Under the pieces are notes generated by a model. That model saw nothing but the letters and a program-made list of their open reading frames with translations. It was not told where the DNA came from and searched no databases. Below, one piece after another: positions 11,273 to 21,299 of a stretch of DNA of 64,000 bases. A program made the position numbers and the translations under genes. The stretch lies in contig NW_006496564.1 in NCBI RefSeq assembly GCF_000471905.2, forward strand, positions 1,005,343 through 1,069,342, written 5' to 3'. The DNA is from Amborella trichopoda. Its lineage: Eukaryota; Streptophyta; Magnoliopsida; Amborellales; Amborellaceae. Each line of letters begins with the position of its first letter. The stretch's first letter is position 1.

Positions 11273-11452
11273 TTGAAATAACTCAACAGAATATGGAGAT
11301 GGCATTTCTTTAATGGCAATTCGAGCTTGAGGCGTCATAGAATTTCGGTAAACAATTATCGCATCATGTACTTTTTCGTTGAGGATCTGTTTTATATATT
11401 CACGCATATGTGCAAGTTTCGCTGCATCAACTGCACAAAATAGCACCATTAT
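11273..11452 (-). CDS. NRPE5: RNA polymerase V subunit 5 (NRPE5-like), exon 2
   Basis: Sixty codons in phase 0, bounded by an acceptor (TTTGCAG before 11452) and a donor (CAA then GTAAGT at 11272-11267). It starts IMVLFCAVDAAKLAHM and continues NEKVHDAIIVYRNSMT, PQARIAIKEM and YSVELFQ. This is the jaw-region core of RPB5-type subunits, closer to the plant Pol V form than to Pol II RPB5. Pol V makes the non-coding scaffold transcripts used in RNA-directed DNA methylation. Exon 1 lies 2.46 kb upstream. The C-terminal assembly domain, expected in the next exon, is not found in the window. Confidence 0.85.
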
Positions 11453-11906
11453 CTGCAAATTATGCGAAAAATATTATGGCATCAGAAACATTCATAAGAA
11501 ATATATGGCAAGTTCAAAATTAAAACCAAAATCTGGTACACCATGAATGCTATAATGCTCTAGGTATTCTACAAAACAGGATGCACAGAATAAACTTATC
11601 GATAGTTCTCTATTTCATTACACAAGCATAATGAAATGCATTCCAAGACGGCAAGACCCAAAATTTCCCAAACAAAATGAACTCCTTTATAGAATTCCAT
11701 GTCCACTCTCTCCAAAAGTTGTCAATATTGAGGACCCCAAAATCCATAAAAACATCTGTCGGACCTTTTTTGGCAGCAATATAGCATCTTTCTAGGTGTA
11801 AGGCATTTCTCAAACAATAGAGAGTCAACAATCCCCCAACTAGGAAAAAACCCACAAGCTCATGAACAACTCTAGTAGGACCTAAAAGTAATACAGTGGC
11901 ACAGGC

Positions 11907-12358
11907 CTTGATATTTTATTCTTGTAAAATGTCAAAGAATGCAATTAACCAAAACAGCAAACACAAAAATCTGCCAAAGTAGCTACAGGAGGAAATCACC
12001 GATGACAGAAGCAAGCTTCAAATTTCTTCCATAAAAGAAATCAATATAAAAGCAACCAATTCAAGTCTCATCAAAACTCCTTGAAACCACTATTTAAATG
12101 ACATTACTATGAAATCCTACCCATCCAAACCTTTTTAATCTCGACTATTTATTCGTATCATAATCTTAATAAGTAATTTACAAGATACTAAAAATTAACA
12201 CAAAATAAAATTCATAAGAAACTCTAATCTGATACTCCCTAAAACCCATACGCTCCTCCCCCCCCCAAAAAAAAAAAGGCCAAAAACTAGATCCTTATCC
12301 TCGACAAATGGAAACCCTCTAAAACCTCAATTTGGCCATCTTGTGCTTGCAACAGTCT
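11907..12358. repeat. Intronic direct repeat, copy 1
   Basis: Begins TTGATATTTTATTCTTGTAAAAT and runs through AAAACTAGATCCTTAT to an ATCTTGTGCTTGCA word. It aligns with 13022-13500, with many substitutions and small indels. It is an old duplication inside intron 1. Confidence 0.7.
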
Positions 12359-12890
12359 CCTATGGTAGGAGAAACTCATCATCAAGTTCTAAAGCTTGGA
12401 TGAGCTCCAAAGCAAATAAACATTCTTCTTCAACCTTCTTCTTTGCTCGACATATAAGTTTAAATGGTACCAAGAATGCCCCAGCAAATGGGTGATATGT
12501 GCAATCCGAGAAATGGAGGTGTCAATATAAAGAAACTAATTCAACCATCTTCACATTCTCTATGGATTTACCATTGATAAATTCATTCTCAAAATCCAAC
12601 CACTTATAAGGAATAGGATTATCTGCAATACCCAAATAATCACCAGGGTAGATCTCGAACCTCAGAGGTTAGTCTGAATCTATGACTTCCATATTTTTGA
12701 GAAAAAAGATAATGAAATAAAAGTTTCATGATAGTCATGAAAACCAACTAGTGCCAAGGCCCCTCGTTGATGAAGCAAATTGACAACAGATCTTTCTTCA
12801 TAACAATCATTCTTGTACTCTTCATATTGATCCATGGTATAATTTTATGTTGTTTTACCATTTACAGTCATGGATGAGTTGATCTTGTAT
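12359..12890 (-). pseudogene. Unrecognised coding-like remnant in intron 1
   Basis: The minus strand reads MDQYEEYKNDCYEERSVVN from about 12838, then a stop. In another frame it reads FEIYPGDYLGIADNPIPYK and WLDFENEFINGKSIENVKM before a further stop. The composition is protein-like, but the family is not recognised. It lies between two direct repeats, so it may be cargo of an old insertion. It could also be chance. Confidence 0.3.
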
Positions 12891-13021
12891 GAACCTACTG
12901 ACATTTTGTTGCAATTGGGCAAGTCCATTTCCATCTGGAGAAAGACCTTGAGTCCCCATTGACATCTTCAAATTGTGACTTCAATGCCCTTAAAAACACC
13001 GATCTGGTACCCATTGACTGC

Positions 13022-13500
13022 CATGATATTTTATTCTTGTAAAATATGAAAGCATGAAAATAATCAAAGCAGTAAACACAAAATTTTGCAGAAAGTAGCT
13101 AGAGGAAAACAACCATGAAATAAGCATCATAAGTTTCAAAATTTCTTCCATAGAAGAGATTAATACAAAACTACAGAAAAAATCAATACGAAAATAAATA
13201 ATTCAAGTCTCTCAACTCCCAAACAACACTATTTAAATTACATTGAACCCATCAAAATTTTGCTCATCCATTCCCTTTTATTCTCCACCATCTATTTCTA
13301 TTATAGTCCAACTAAATCAAAGTAATTTAAATATATTAAATTCAACACAAAACGAAGTTCCTAAGAACTATACTCTCATACATCCTAAAACCCATATATT
13401 ATCCCAAAATAAAAAAATCCAAAAAACAGATCCTTATATGCAACAAATAGGAACCCTTTAAAACACAATGTATCCATCTCATGCCTGCACCATATAGATA
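13022..13500. repeat. Intronic direct repeat, copy 2
   Basis: Second copy of the 11907-12358 repeat, in the same orientation, starting ATGATATTTTATTCTTGTAAAAT. Its start lies 1,115 bp from the start of copy 1. Confidence 0.7.
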
Positions 13501-13569
13501 ACCCACAAAATAGTTCAACATTCATGGTAGTTTGATAACACATTTGAGGTAATGGTAAAATACAAGAAG

Positions 13570-13870
13570 GGGGAAAATATCTGTATCTCACAACCACACT
13601 ACAGAGAGAGTAACAAAAACTCAGAGAGAGAACAACCAGCACAACATAGTGAGAGAAACAAAAACCAAGAGAGATAGAGAACATATCATACAAAGAAAGC
13701 CAACAGAACCCCAGAGATAGAACCAACACAAATTGTAGAGAGAGAAACTAGAACACAGGGATAGGACCACCAACATAAAGTACAGAGAAAGAAACAAATC
13801 GCTGGGATAAAACACCACCACAAAATACGAGAGAAACAAGAGCTAGAGAGAGAATGACAGAGAAACAAGC
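13570..13870. repeat. Purine-rich minisatellite (about 46 bp period)
   Basis: Diverged tandem units around GGGATAGGACCACCAACA and AGAGAGAAAC, with starts near 13713, 13758 and 13804. It lies in intron 1 just downstream of exon 1. On the gene's sense strand it is pyrimidine-rich (CTCTCT). Confidence 0.65.
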
Positions 13871-13912
13871 AATGGATTTTGGTGACTGAGACATGCAGTC
13901 AATGAAGCATAC

Positions 13913-14143
13913 CCTCTGAGAAGGGTCTCTATCCATGGCGGTGGTGATAGTAAGCTGGCTGGTATCAGGCTCCTCGCCATAAAGCTCTCTAAAATGGGGC
14001 AAAGTCATTGAGAGATCATTATCTGAGACACTATAACCTCTGTCTCTGAGCATCTCGAACACTGTTTTTCTCGCGCGAAACAATCTATGGCTTTCCACGC
14101 TCCCTCTGTCCAAGAGCTTGCACAGGCAGTTCTCTGCAGCCAT
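13913..14143 (-). CDS. NRPE5: RNA polymerase V subunit 5 (NRPE5-like), exon 1
   Basis: Seventy-seven codons from ATG at 14143 to a donor at 13912 (AGAGG then GTATGC). The protein starts MAAENCLCKLLDRG, then ESHRLFRARKTVFEMLRDRG and YSVSDNDLSMTLPHFRELYG. The ESHR lead-in before the MLRDRGY core and the FRELYGEEPD segment resemble plant Pol V subunit 5, whereas Pol II RPB5 lacks the extension before the core. Joined to exon 2 in phase 0 it gives 137 residues, about two thirds of the usual length. CT-rich sequence lies upstream of the start, as is common in plant leaders. Confidence 0.85.
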
Positions 14144-14732
14144 CTCTCTCTCTCTAAAAATGAAGAGAGAGAATAGAAGGGAAACGATACGAGGGTAAGG
14201 CGTTTCCCGCCCTATGGGTCAGAGAAAAGAAGCGAGAGGTTGCACCAAGCTGAACTGAAGCAGCCCGTATATGTATAGTATGCATGACAATGCTGGAGGA
14301 TATCACCGTAAATTTTCAGGGATGAACGGTGATGGAGGAAGTGGGACTGCTGACAATTCAATAAATTACCATATGCCCCTGCTTTATTGATCACCGTACA
14401 GACCACTGAAACGAAGGTGATAAATCACGTGATCATTGTTCCCAGCTTAGCAGCTTGTGGTGTTAAGCCATGGTACAATATTAAGGGACATACAAGCCCT
14501 TCAAAGTAAATTAAAAAAAGTTTAAGGTTTAAACAAAGAGAAATTATCTTATAGGACCCACTCCCACCCATATGTGCAGGATTTCGATTACCATTAAATT
14601 TGGCACGGATTTATAGAAAAGTCAAGTCTCACACCCATTGATAACTTTTTTAAAGATTCGTGTCATCTTTAATGGTGATCATTTGGGGTCTTGCATACAT
14701 GGGTAGGAGAGGGTCCTATAGTATCATTACTC
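14144..14732 (-). promoter_or_regulatory. NRPE5: Upstream region of NRPE5-like gene
   Basis: The bases just upstream of the start codon form a CT-rich tract on the sense strand (TTTTTAGAGAGAGAGAGATGG around the ATG), likely 5' UTR. No clear TATA box or binding site was identified. Assigned by position only. Confidence 0.4.
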
Positions 14733-14741
14733 TTAAACAAA

Positions 14742-14916
14742 TGGGGTCACAGTGTGACTGTAAAGGCTCGAGTAGCCAGCATAAGAGAGAGTTCGAGTCT
14801 TGAGAGCAGCCACTTTATACATAAGCTAAAGGTTAGGACTATTTTCAATCCATTCCTCTCGGGACCCTATTTAGGTGGGACCAACACCAGGTTATGACCT
14901 TTTTTTTTTTTAGGGT
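14742..14916 (+). mobile_element. SINE (TS/Au-like) with 9-bp target duplication
   Basis: A tRNA-derived short element: a B-box-like GTTCGAGTC at 14791-14799, then GAGAGCAGCCACTTTATAC, GGACTATTTTCAATCC, GGGACCCTATTTAGGTGGGA, ACACCAGGTTATGACC and a T-run at 14899-14910. This order (TTCGAGTC, CAGCC, GGACCC, CCGGG-like, oligo-T) is the known layout of plant TS/Au SINEs. It is flanked by a perfect duplication TTAAACAAA at 14733-14741 and 14917-14925. Confidence 0.75.
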
Positions 14917-14925
14917 TTAAACAAA

Positions 14926-15551
14926 CCAACGAGCTAACTTGGAACTGCCCTAGTCGGCTCAAAGCCAAGAGGTGACCGGTCTGAGTCCCTCCTGAAATTG
15001 GACTCGACAGGTCCACAATATTTTCATTCATTGTTCTATTCGATCATTATTAGTTTTTAATTAATCATGACTGATTACGAAATATTTGAATTTTTCCATG
15101 ATTTATTAACTTTATCTTTGGTGCATTTTCAGTTTTTTTTTACTTTTGTGATCTTTTTATGTGTCATTTTAGTCTCCCTTTCTTATATTTTTCATAAGAT
15201 TTTTGTGAAATCTAAGTAATTGTTTGATAATTTTTTTACATAAAAAAATTCCCAGTGGTAGAGATGACTTTGAGTCAGCTCATCATCTTTACTGGTATTA
15301 GATTTTACATTTCAGCTTATTTTTACTTCTACTACTGGTATCAATTCATCGAATGGATGGTGCTATCATAATGTATTGCATTACTTTCATATAACCGCAT
15401 AGCACTCAGAGAAGCACAATTCTCTCGTATTTATGTTTCTTCATTAATTTCATCAAAAATGTGTTACACATTCATAAACTTTCTTTTACAAACCCACAAA
15501 TTTAGATTTTCTTTTTTTTTCCACTTTTTTTTAGCGGCCCGGCACCACTAA
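14926..15551. other. Intergenic stretch, nothing recognised
   Basis: Mostly AT-rich sequence between the SINE and LTR D, with several T-runs. A GC-richer patch lies at 14940-15010. No gene, RNA or repeat was recognised. Confidence 0.4.
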
Positions 15552-15852
15552 TGTCACGACCCCGCCCCCTGAACCTTGTCGTCCCATACCGGAGGGCGAC
15601 AGAGTGCGGGATCACGACCAGAAGTCGCGTACGTCACTTAAGTGGGAGTGACATCAACACGTGTTATAAGTGTAGAATCAAAGCAAGCCATGAGAAAATA
15701 ATTAAAACTTCATCCACCAAGCATAAGCAACTGAATAAATTTAACCATTGATCTTCATTCAATTCCACAAGTCTATACAATAAAATTTATGGCTTAAAAG
15801 CTTGACATTCATTTCAAAAGTACATCAAACTGAGACACACGTGGTAGAGCCA

Positions 15853-16326
15853 CCAGACACATACAAAGACAAAAAAGAAGCCTGAACCGGTCTGAACTCC
15901 GAAACGCCTGCTATCATCGGTCACCTGCTCGTCCCACTCGGTCAAGCACTATCACTCTACACAGATGAAATAAGCGGAGTGAGCAATAAGCCAAGTAAGT
16001 AGACCACTGCTCTTGCATCCTTGACTATCAGTATACATATGATAACATGCTTAGGATTTAACAAGAATAACATTTGTCTTGCAAAATAACCAGACACATA
16101 CAAAGACAAAAAAGAAGCCTGAACCGGTCTGAACTCCGAAACGCCTGCTATCATCGGTCACCTGCTCGTCCCACTCGGTCAAGCACTATCACTCTACACA
16201 GATGAAATAAGCGGAGTGAGCAATAAGCCAAGTAAGTAGACCACTGCTCTTGCATCCTTGACTATCAGTATACATATGATAACATGCTTAGGATTTAACA
16301 AGAATAACATTTGTCTTGCAAAATAC
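15853..16326 (-). repeat. Near-identical tandem duplication, 2 x 237 bp
   Basis: Two adjacent copies beginning CCAGACACATAC at 15853 and 16090. By eye they are identical over at least 236 bp. Such identity inside an otherwise decayed LTR means either a very recent duplication or an assembly error. Confidence 0.9.
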
Positions 16327-16659
16327 GGTCAGGTAAAACTTAGGTAACAGAGCATTACTTATTCTCAAAAATAGCATCACTTTTATGTGTGTCACAAGTC
16401 ACAGTAAGATGTTCTTACAGAATACATAATTGAGATAAACTGAATAGATTAAATTGCTTCTGAAGTAGAAGCCACAGTGATCAGGCTAAGCCAATCTTGA
16501 GCTTGGGACTTCTACCCTCATTCAGGAGGGAGGATAATGATAAGTGGGGGCCCCACTTTGTAATGCCGTCACTCACGTACACAATCCCTAGTGCGCTTTG
16601 GGGGTTTTGATAGGCTGCAGCCTTGCAAGACACGACCCTCTCTTCATGCCCTCAGGAGG

Positions 16660-17380
16660 GAAGGCGTTACACTACCATTGGAGTACCCAATGCGTAGTGC
16701 CTATGACAATTGGGCGGCGCGACCCTCCCAGTTATTTATAGTTACCTCCCGACTCCACTCCTATCATAAGAGTCGAGGTATATAATATCCACTACCAATG
16801 AATGACCCATTCCATAGCACCATAAATCATATATATCAGAGTTCATATAACATAATCATAATATCTACTACCTCCTGAGGACCCATTGCGTAGCGGTCAG
16901 AAATCAGAATATAACTGAATTCATATAACAGAATTAGAATATCCACTACCAATGGAGGATCCATTGTATAGCGGTCAGAAATCATAATACAACAGAATTC
17001 ATGTAACAGAATCAGAATATCCACTACCAATGGAGGACCCATTGCGTAGCGGTCAGAAATCAGAATATAACAGGATTCATATAACAAAATCATAATATCC
17101 ACTACCAATGGAGGACCCATTGCGTAGCGGTCAGAAATCAAAATATAATAAAATTCATATAATATAATCAGAATATCCACTACCAATGGAGGATCCATTG
17201 CGTAGCGGTCAAAAATCAGAATATAAAATAATTCATATAACATAATCAAAATATCTTCTACCAATGTAGGACCCATTACGTAGTGCCAGAAATCACAGAA
17301 TATCAATTTCCATATAACAAAGTCAGAATATTCATTACCAATGGAGGACCCATTTGCTTAGTGTTCATGACACATATATC
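16660..17380 (-). repeat. 78-bp tandem hairpin array in LTR D
   Basis: About nine units. The best four start at 16945, 17023, 17101 and 17179, exactly 78 bp apart. Each carries a 32-bp stem-loop, in LTR-sense orientation CCGCTAC-G-CAATGG, loop, CCATTG-GTAGTGG, with one bulged G and a G-T wobble. The rest of the unit is AT-rich spacer. Because 78 is divisible by three, the array also creates a meaningless 156-codon open frame. Confidence 0.85.
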
Positions 17381-17939
17381 AATATTCATATAACAGAATC
17401 CCAGTGTCATATTCATAGTATGACAGTATCAGTTTCGCAGAATGACATTTTCAATATCACATAATGATAGTATCAATATCATAGAATAACAGTATCAGCA
17501 TTACATGATGACAGTATTAATGTCACAAAATAGCAATATTAGTATTGCTTTTTAAGAGCATCAGTATTACAGAATAACAAAGTATTATAGAGTAACAGTG
17601 CTAGTATCATACATTATGAGAATCGCAGAATCTCAATATTGTTGTCACGCTTTTTTAAATCTCATGCAGTGACATCCAATCAAAACAACGATATACCTTC
17701 CAGTTCATCATTTAGAATTTAAAGATAGTTCCAAAATATTTTTTATGTTAGGCACAACTACCTTTCAAATAGGAGCGGTTTGCAAGCAATCGGACCTTAT
17801 TTGACCCCTCAAAAGAACCAAAGATCAAAGGCAATTAATATGAAATCCGCTGTGCAGTGAAGGTAGTGACATGTCTTTGAAATTCTGTCTATATTTCAAA
17901 ATCAAGAAGGAATTTCAAAAAGTGATCAACATGTGAATT

Positions 17940-18700
17940 AGAGCTAACTCATAAACAGTTCCAATGGAAGCGGTTTGGAATAAAATGGATACTGTGCTTT
18001 TGCTAAAACTGTCCACAGTGTCCTACTGGCATATTTCAATATATAACTTCTTATACATAAAGAATCAAGACAAGATGAAAACATGAACATTGAAATAGAT
18101 TCATAAATACTTCCAATGGCGATGGTTTGGACTAAAATGGATACTTTTTGGTCAGTCAAACTCAGTGACATCAAAGGAATTAAATCTGTGCTTTTGCTAA
18201 AACTGTTCAAAGTGACCTACTGGCATATTTCAATATATAACTTTTAATACATGAATAATCAGGACAAGATGAAAACATGAACATTAAAATAGATTCATAA
18301 ATATTCCCAATAGCGGTAGTTTGGACTAAAATGGATAGTTTTTGTTTAGTCAAACTCAATGACATCAGAGGCATTAAATCTGCGCTTTTGCTAAAACTGT
18401 CCACAATAACCTACTGGCATATTTCAATATATAACTTTTTATACATGAAGAATCAGGGCAAGATGAAAACATGAAAATAGATTCATAAATATTTCTAATG
18501 GCAGTGGTTTGGACTAAAATGGATACTTTTTGGTCAGTCAAACTCAATGACATCAGAGGAATTAAATCTGTGCTTTTGCTAAAATTGTCCACAATGACCT
18601 ACTGGCATATTTCAAGATATAACTTTTTATAAATGAAGAATCAAGACAAGATGAAAGCATGAACATTAAAATAGATCCATAGATATTTTCAATAGTGGTG
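17940..18700 (-). repeat. Four tandem units of about 194 bp in LTR D
   Basis: The landmark CCTACTGGCATATTTCA occurs at 18022, 18216, 18410 and 18598, giving periods of 194, 194 and 188. Each unit also has GGTTTGGACTAAAATGGAT and TTTGCTAAAACTGT words. The divergence between units is modest. It lies in the U3 side of LTR D. Confidence 0.85.
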
Positions 18701-19505
18701 GTTTGGGGTCATTTGGACTTTAATTCCTTAGTCAAATGTTCAGTACAATAGAAGTAATATTCCTGGAATTTATCACAATCAGCTAACAGTGATATACAAG
18801 CACAAAATGAAACACATCTTCTAAACTATCAAGAATCTCAACTGGATATAAGCATCAAACTAAAGCAGACTCAGAGATCATTCTAATGGTGGTAATTTCA
18901 GGAAATTATGAGATTATTTGATAGGCCAACAGAGAGTCACAAGAACCTCAATTCTCCCTGGAACTCCACAGTCCAGTCATAACATACTTAAAGGATCAAG
19001 ACGTAACTTCTAAAACACCGAAGATAACTTCATGAAATCAATTCTATCCTAAACTAGGCTCATAGGAGCATCAACCCACAGATTTTCAGGCTAAAAGAAA
19101 AAACAACAGTGCATAGAATATCATACAAACGGGGCTCACTCTCTGAAAAACAGAACACAACATGCATGCTTCACTTCACACTTGTTCATGGAGATTCATG
19201 GTCCCAATTCATAATTTCTATTTCATACTCATATAACTTGATACAAGGAGTTAGTAATCTACTTATCAAATCAATAATGGTGCCCTCTGATCTCTTCCAC
19301 AGCCTTCTTCATTTCTACAAAGGTTGCTTCAACAAGGAGCTAAAGGGCTTCTTCCAAGCTCCAAAGTTGTCTTAAAGAGAAAGGGAGAAATGGAGGGGCG
19401 TGCGAATGAGAGGGAGAGGAGAGAGAGAGATGAGGGCTGGGGGGTTTACAAGGTAGGGAGAGGATGGGAGGAGAGGTGGCAACGAGCCACCTCCAAGTGG
19501 CAAGT

Positions 19506-20076
19506 TGTCATGCCCTAAGAATTTACAATACTGATATTTCTGAGATGTAACAGTCAAAACATATATACATCTCTTGATAGGACAAATTTACAGTGGCGAA
19601 TTCTTACAAAGTAACAAAAGAAAGTTTAAACACAACTACAATATCTTCCAGAGTGGATCCTGATGAGCACTCAAAATGAAACCGCAGTTATCCTGAATAA
19701 AATGTTTACCATAATTTGATGAGTTTGGCTACTCAGTAAGTGATCATCATAATCCTAAAAATAATCATGGTTGAAAGATATCATTATTTTCAAAAAGGAG
19801 ATCTATTAACAGAAATGTATTAACAGTTTCACTTTCAAAAATACATAATTAAGTATAATCCGAATAATTGAAATGCATATAACATTTTAACGGCAGTGCA
19901 TAATTCAAAGGATTTCACAAAATACTTTACTGGCGTCCCAAGTAGGTCACCTATATACCCCATCAGAGTCCTGATGGGTCCACTTAATCCCTATCGGCAT
20001 CCCAGATAGGTCCACTTAATCCCTGCAGGTCCACTTAAGCGTATCGGATGAGTCCACTTAATTCCTACCGGCGTAC
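19506..20076 (-). mobile_element. Family C LTR, minus orientation, truncated at gap
   Basis: The last 571 bp of a family C LTR on the minus strand, starting TGTCATGCCC at 19506 and running into the hairpin array just before the gap. It differs at many positions from the plus copy at 20141-20281 (roughly 88% identical by eye), so it is a separate insertion and not a palindromic assembly artefact. It interrupts LTR D. The 5 bp before it are CAAGT; no matching duplicate is seen. Confidence 0.8.
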
Positions 20077-20140
20077 NNNNNNNNNNNNNNNNNNNNNNNN
20101 NNNNNNNNNNNNNNNNNNNNNNNNNNNNNNNNNNNNNNNN
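20077..20140. other. Assembly gap (64 N)
   Basis: The gap separates a minus-oriented and a plus-oriented family C LTR fragment. About 2.7 kb of LTR sequence should lie here if both LTRs were once complete, so the 64-base size is probably wrong or a deletion has occurred. Confidence 0.95.
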
Positions 20141-20281
20141 AGATATTGTAGTTGTGCCTAAGGTTTCTTTTGTTACTTTGTAAGAATTCGCCACTAAAAA
20201 TTTGTCCTATCAAGAGATGTATATATGTTTTGACAGTCACGTCTCAGGAATATTTGTATTGTAAATTCTTGGGGTGTGACA
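20141..20281 (+). mobile_element. 3' end of 5' LTR of element C
   Basis: The last 141 bp of the 5' LTR, from AGATATTGTAG to GGGGTGTGACA, directly before the primer binding site. It matches 26310-26450 of the 3' LTR. The rest is lost in the gap. Confidence 0.85.
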
Positions 20282-20285
20282 AATA

Positions 20286-20299
20286 TGGTATCTGAGCAC
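20286..20299 (+). promoter_or_regulatory. Primer binding site of element C (tRNA-iMet)
   Basis: TGGTATCTGAGCAC begins 5 bases after the LTR end. It matches the plant initiator-methionine primer site TGGTATCAGAGC with one mismatch. Confidence 0.85.
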
Positions 20300-20403
20300 T
20301 AGGTTTACGATTCATAGGAAATTTAAACAGAATGTACTTAAAATCATATTTATTGCGTATATAGACCGGGACGAAGTCAAGATTCAGAATAACTGAAGCT
20401 ACC

Positions 20404-21299
20404 ATGGAAGGAATTCACAAAGCCTTGGAAAATATGGTTGCTCTAATGTAACATCAGATGGAAAACAACAATTCACCCAGGCAGTCAGTTACGGGAAATG
20501 GTGGGAGTAATATCGAACAATTTAAGAAATTGAACCCACCTTCTTTTAAGGGTGCTGTAAACCCACTGGAAGCCGAGGGATGAATTATGCAATTGGAGAA
20601 AATATTCGAGGTAATGGAATGTCCTGATGATAGGAAAGTGGCCTTGGCTGTTTTTATGTTAGAAGGTGAAGCACAACACTGGTGGCGAATGGCAAAACGA
20701 GTATTGGTCAAAGAAAGTAAGCCATTGACTTGGGAAGTATTTCTAGAGGCATTTAATGAAAAGTATTTCCTAGATTTTATTCGAGATAAAAAAGAAATGG
20801 AATTTCTGGAATTCATCCAAAGTAATCGGACAGTAGCACAGTACGAGGCCAAGTTTTCTGAATTGGCTAGGTTTGCACCACATATGATTAATAATGAGGC
20901 AAGAAAGGTGAAAAAATTCGAAAGGGGTCTCAGGCCAGCTATTAGAAGCAGAATATCAGTATTAAAATTGAGAACTTATGCTGACATAGTGGATCGAGCC
21001 CAAATTGTCGAAAAAGATTTGGAAGATTACCAAAAGACGAAAAATCAGAAAAGTCATGTTAGACCCACATTATCTAATCGACAACAGTTTGAAAGGCCAA
21101 ACAATAAGTTAAGGCCTTTGCCACTTTAAAGCCCAATAGAACCATGTAAAAAATATGGGAAAAACCATGGGTCGAGCCCTTGTTATTGGAATATTGGAGC
21201 CCGTTTTAAATGTGAAAAATTGGGGCACAGATTAGAGAATGTTCTAGCTTACAGATGCAACAGCTTCCAAAGCAGGGAGAGATAGCTCAAAGGCCTTAG
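20404..21299 (+). pseudogene. Gag of Tekay-like element C
   Basis: Gag polyprotein remnant. From ATG at 20404 it reads MEGIHKALENMVAL, then a stop at 20449. The long open part at 20587-21129 contains CPDDRKVALAVFMLEGEAQH, WWRMAKR, FLEAFNEKYFLDFIRDKKEM and YEAKFSELARFAPHM, the conserved retrotransposon gag core. The zinc knuckle region after 21129 is degenerate, with CEKLGHRLENV lacking the last cysteine. At least two stops. Not functional. Confidence 0.85.

Larger units (their letters stand above)
11453..13912 (-). other. NRPE5: Intron 1 of NRPE5-like gene
   Basis: A 2.46-kb intron with GT (13912-13911) and AG (11454-11453) borders and phase 0 on both sides. It holds two diverged direct repeats of about 450 bp, an unrecognised coding-like remnant between them, and a purine-rich minisatellite next to exon 1. 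Confidence 0.7.
15552..19505 (-). mobile_element. Long LTR D (Tekay-like, related to B), truncated
   Basis: Minus-oriented LTR ending TGTCACGACCCCGCC at 15552, the complement of the GGTCGTGACA end of the B LTR. At least 3,954 bp are present. Its start is not seen because a family C LTR begins at 19506. It contains an exact 237-bp duplication, a 78-bp hairpin array, short repeats at 17400-17640 (about 30-bp units around ACAGTATCA) and a 194-bp array. A CT-rich leader on the minus strand follows at 19380-19440. No primer site is seen left of 15552, so it is a solo LTR or a 3' LTR. Confidence 0.7.

Noticed and set aside
16836-17306. A 156-codon minus-strand open frame with a repeated 26-residue unit
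   Set aside because: It is created by the 78-bp tandem array (78 is divisible by three) inside an LTR. The repeats conserve base pairing, not protein sequence.
17944-18592. Three similar minus-strand frames (MNSFSKSTDLIPLMSLSLTD type)
   Set aside because: They are repeats of the 194-bp LTR array read in frame, not a gene family.
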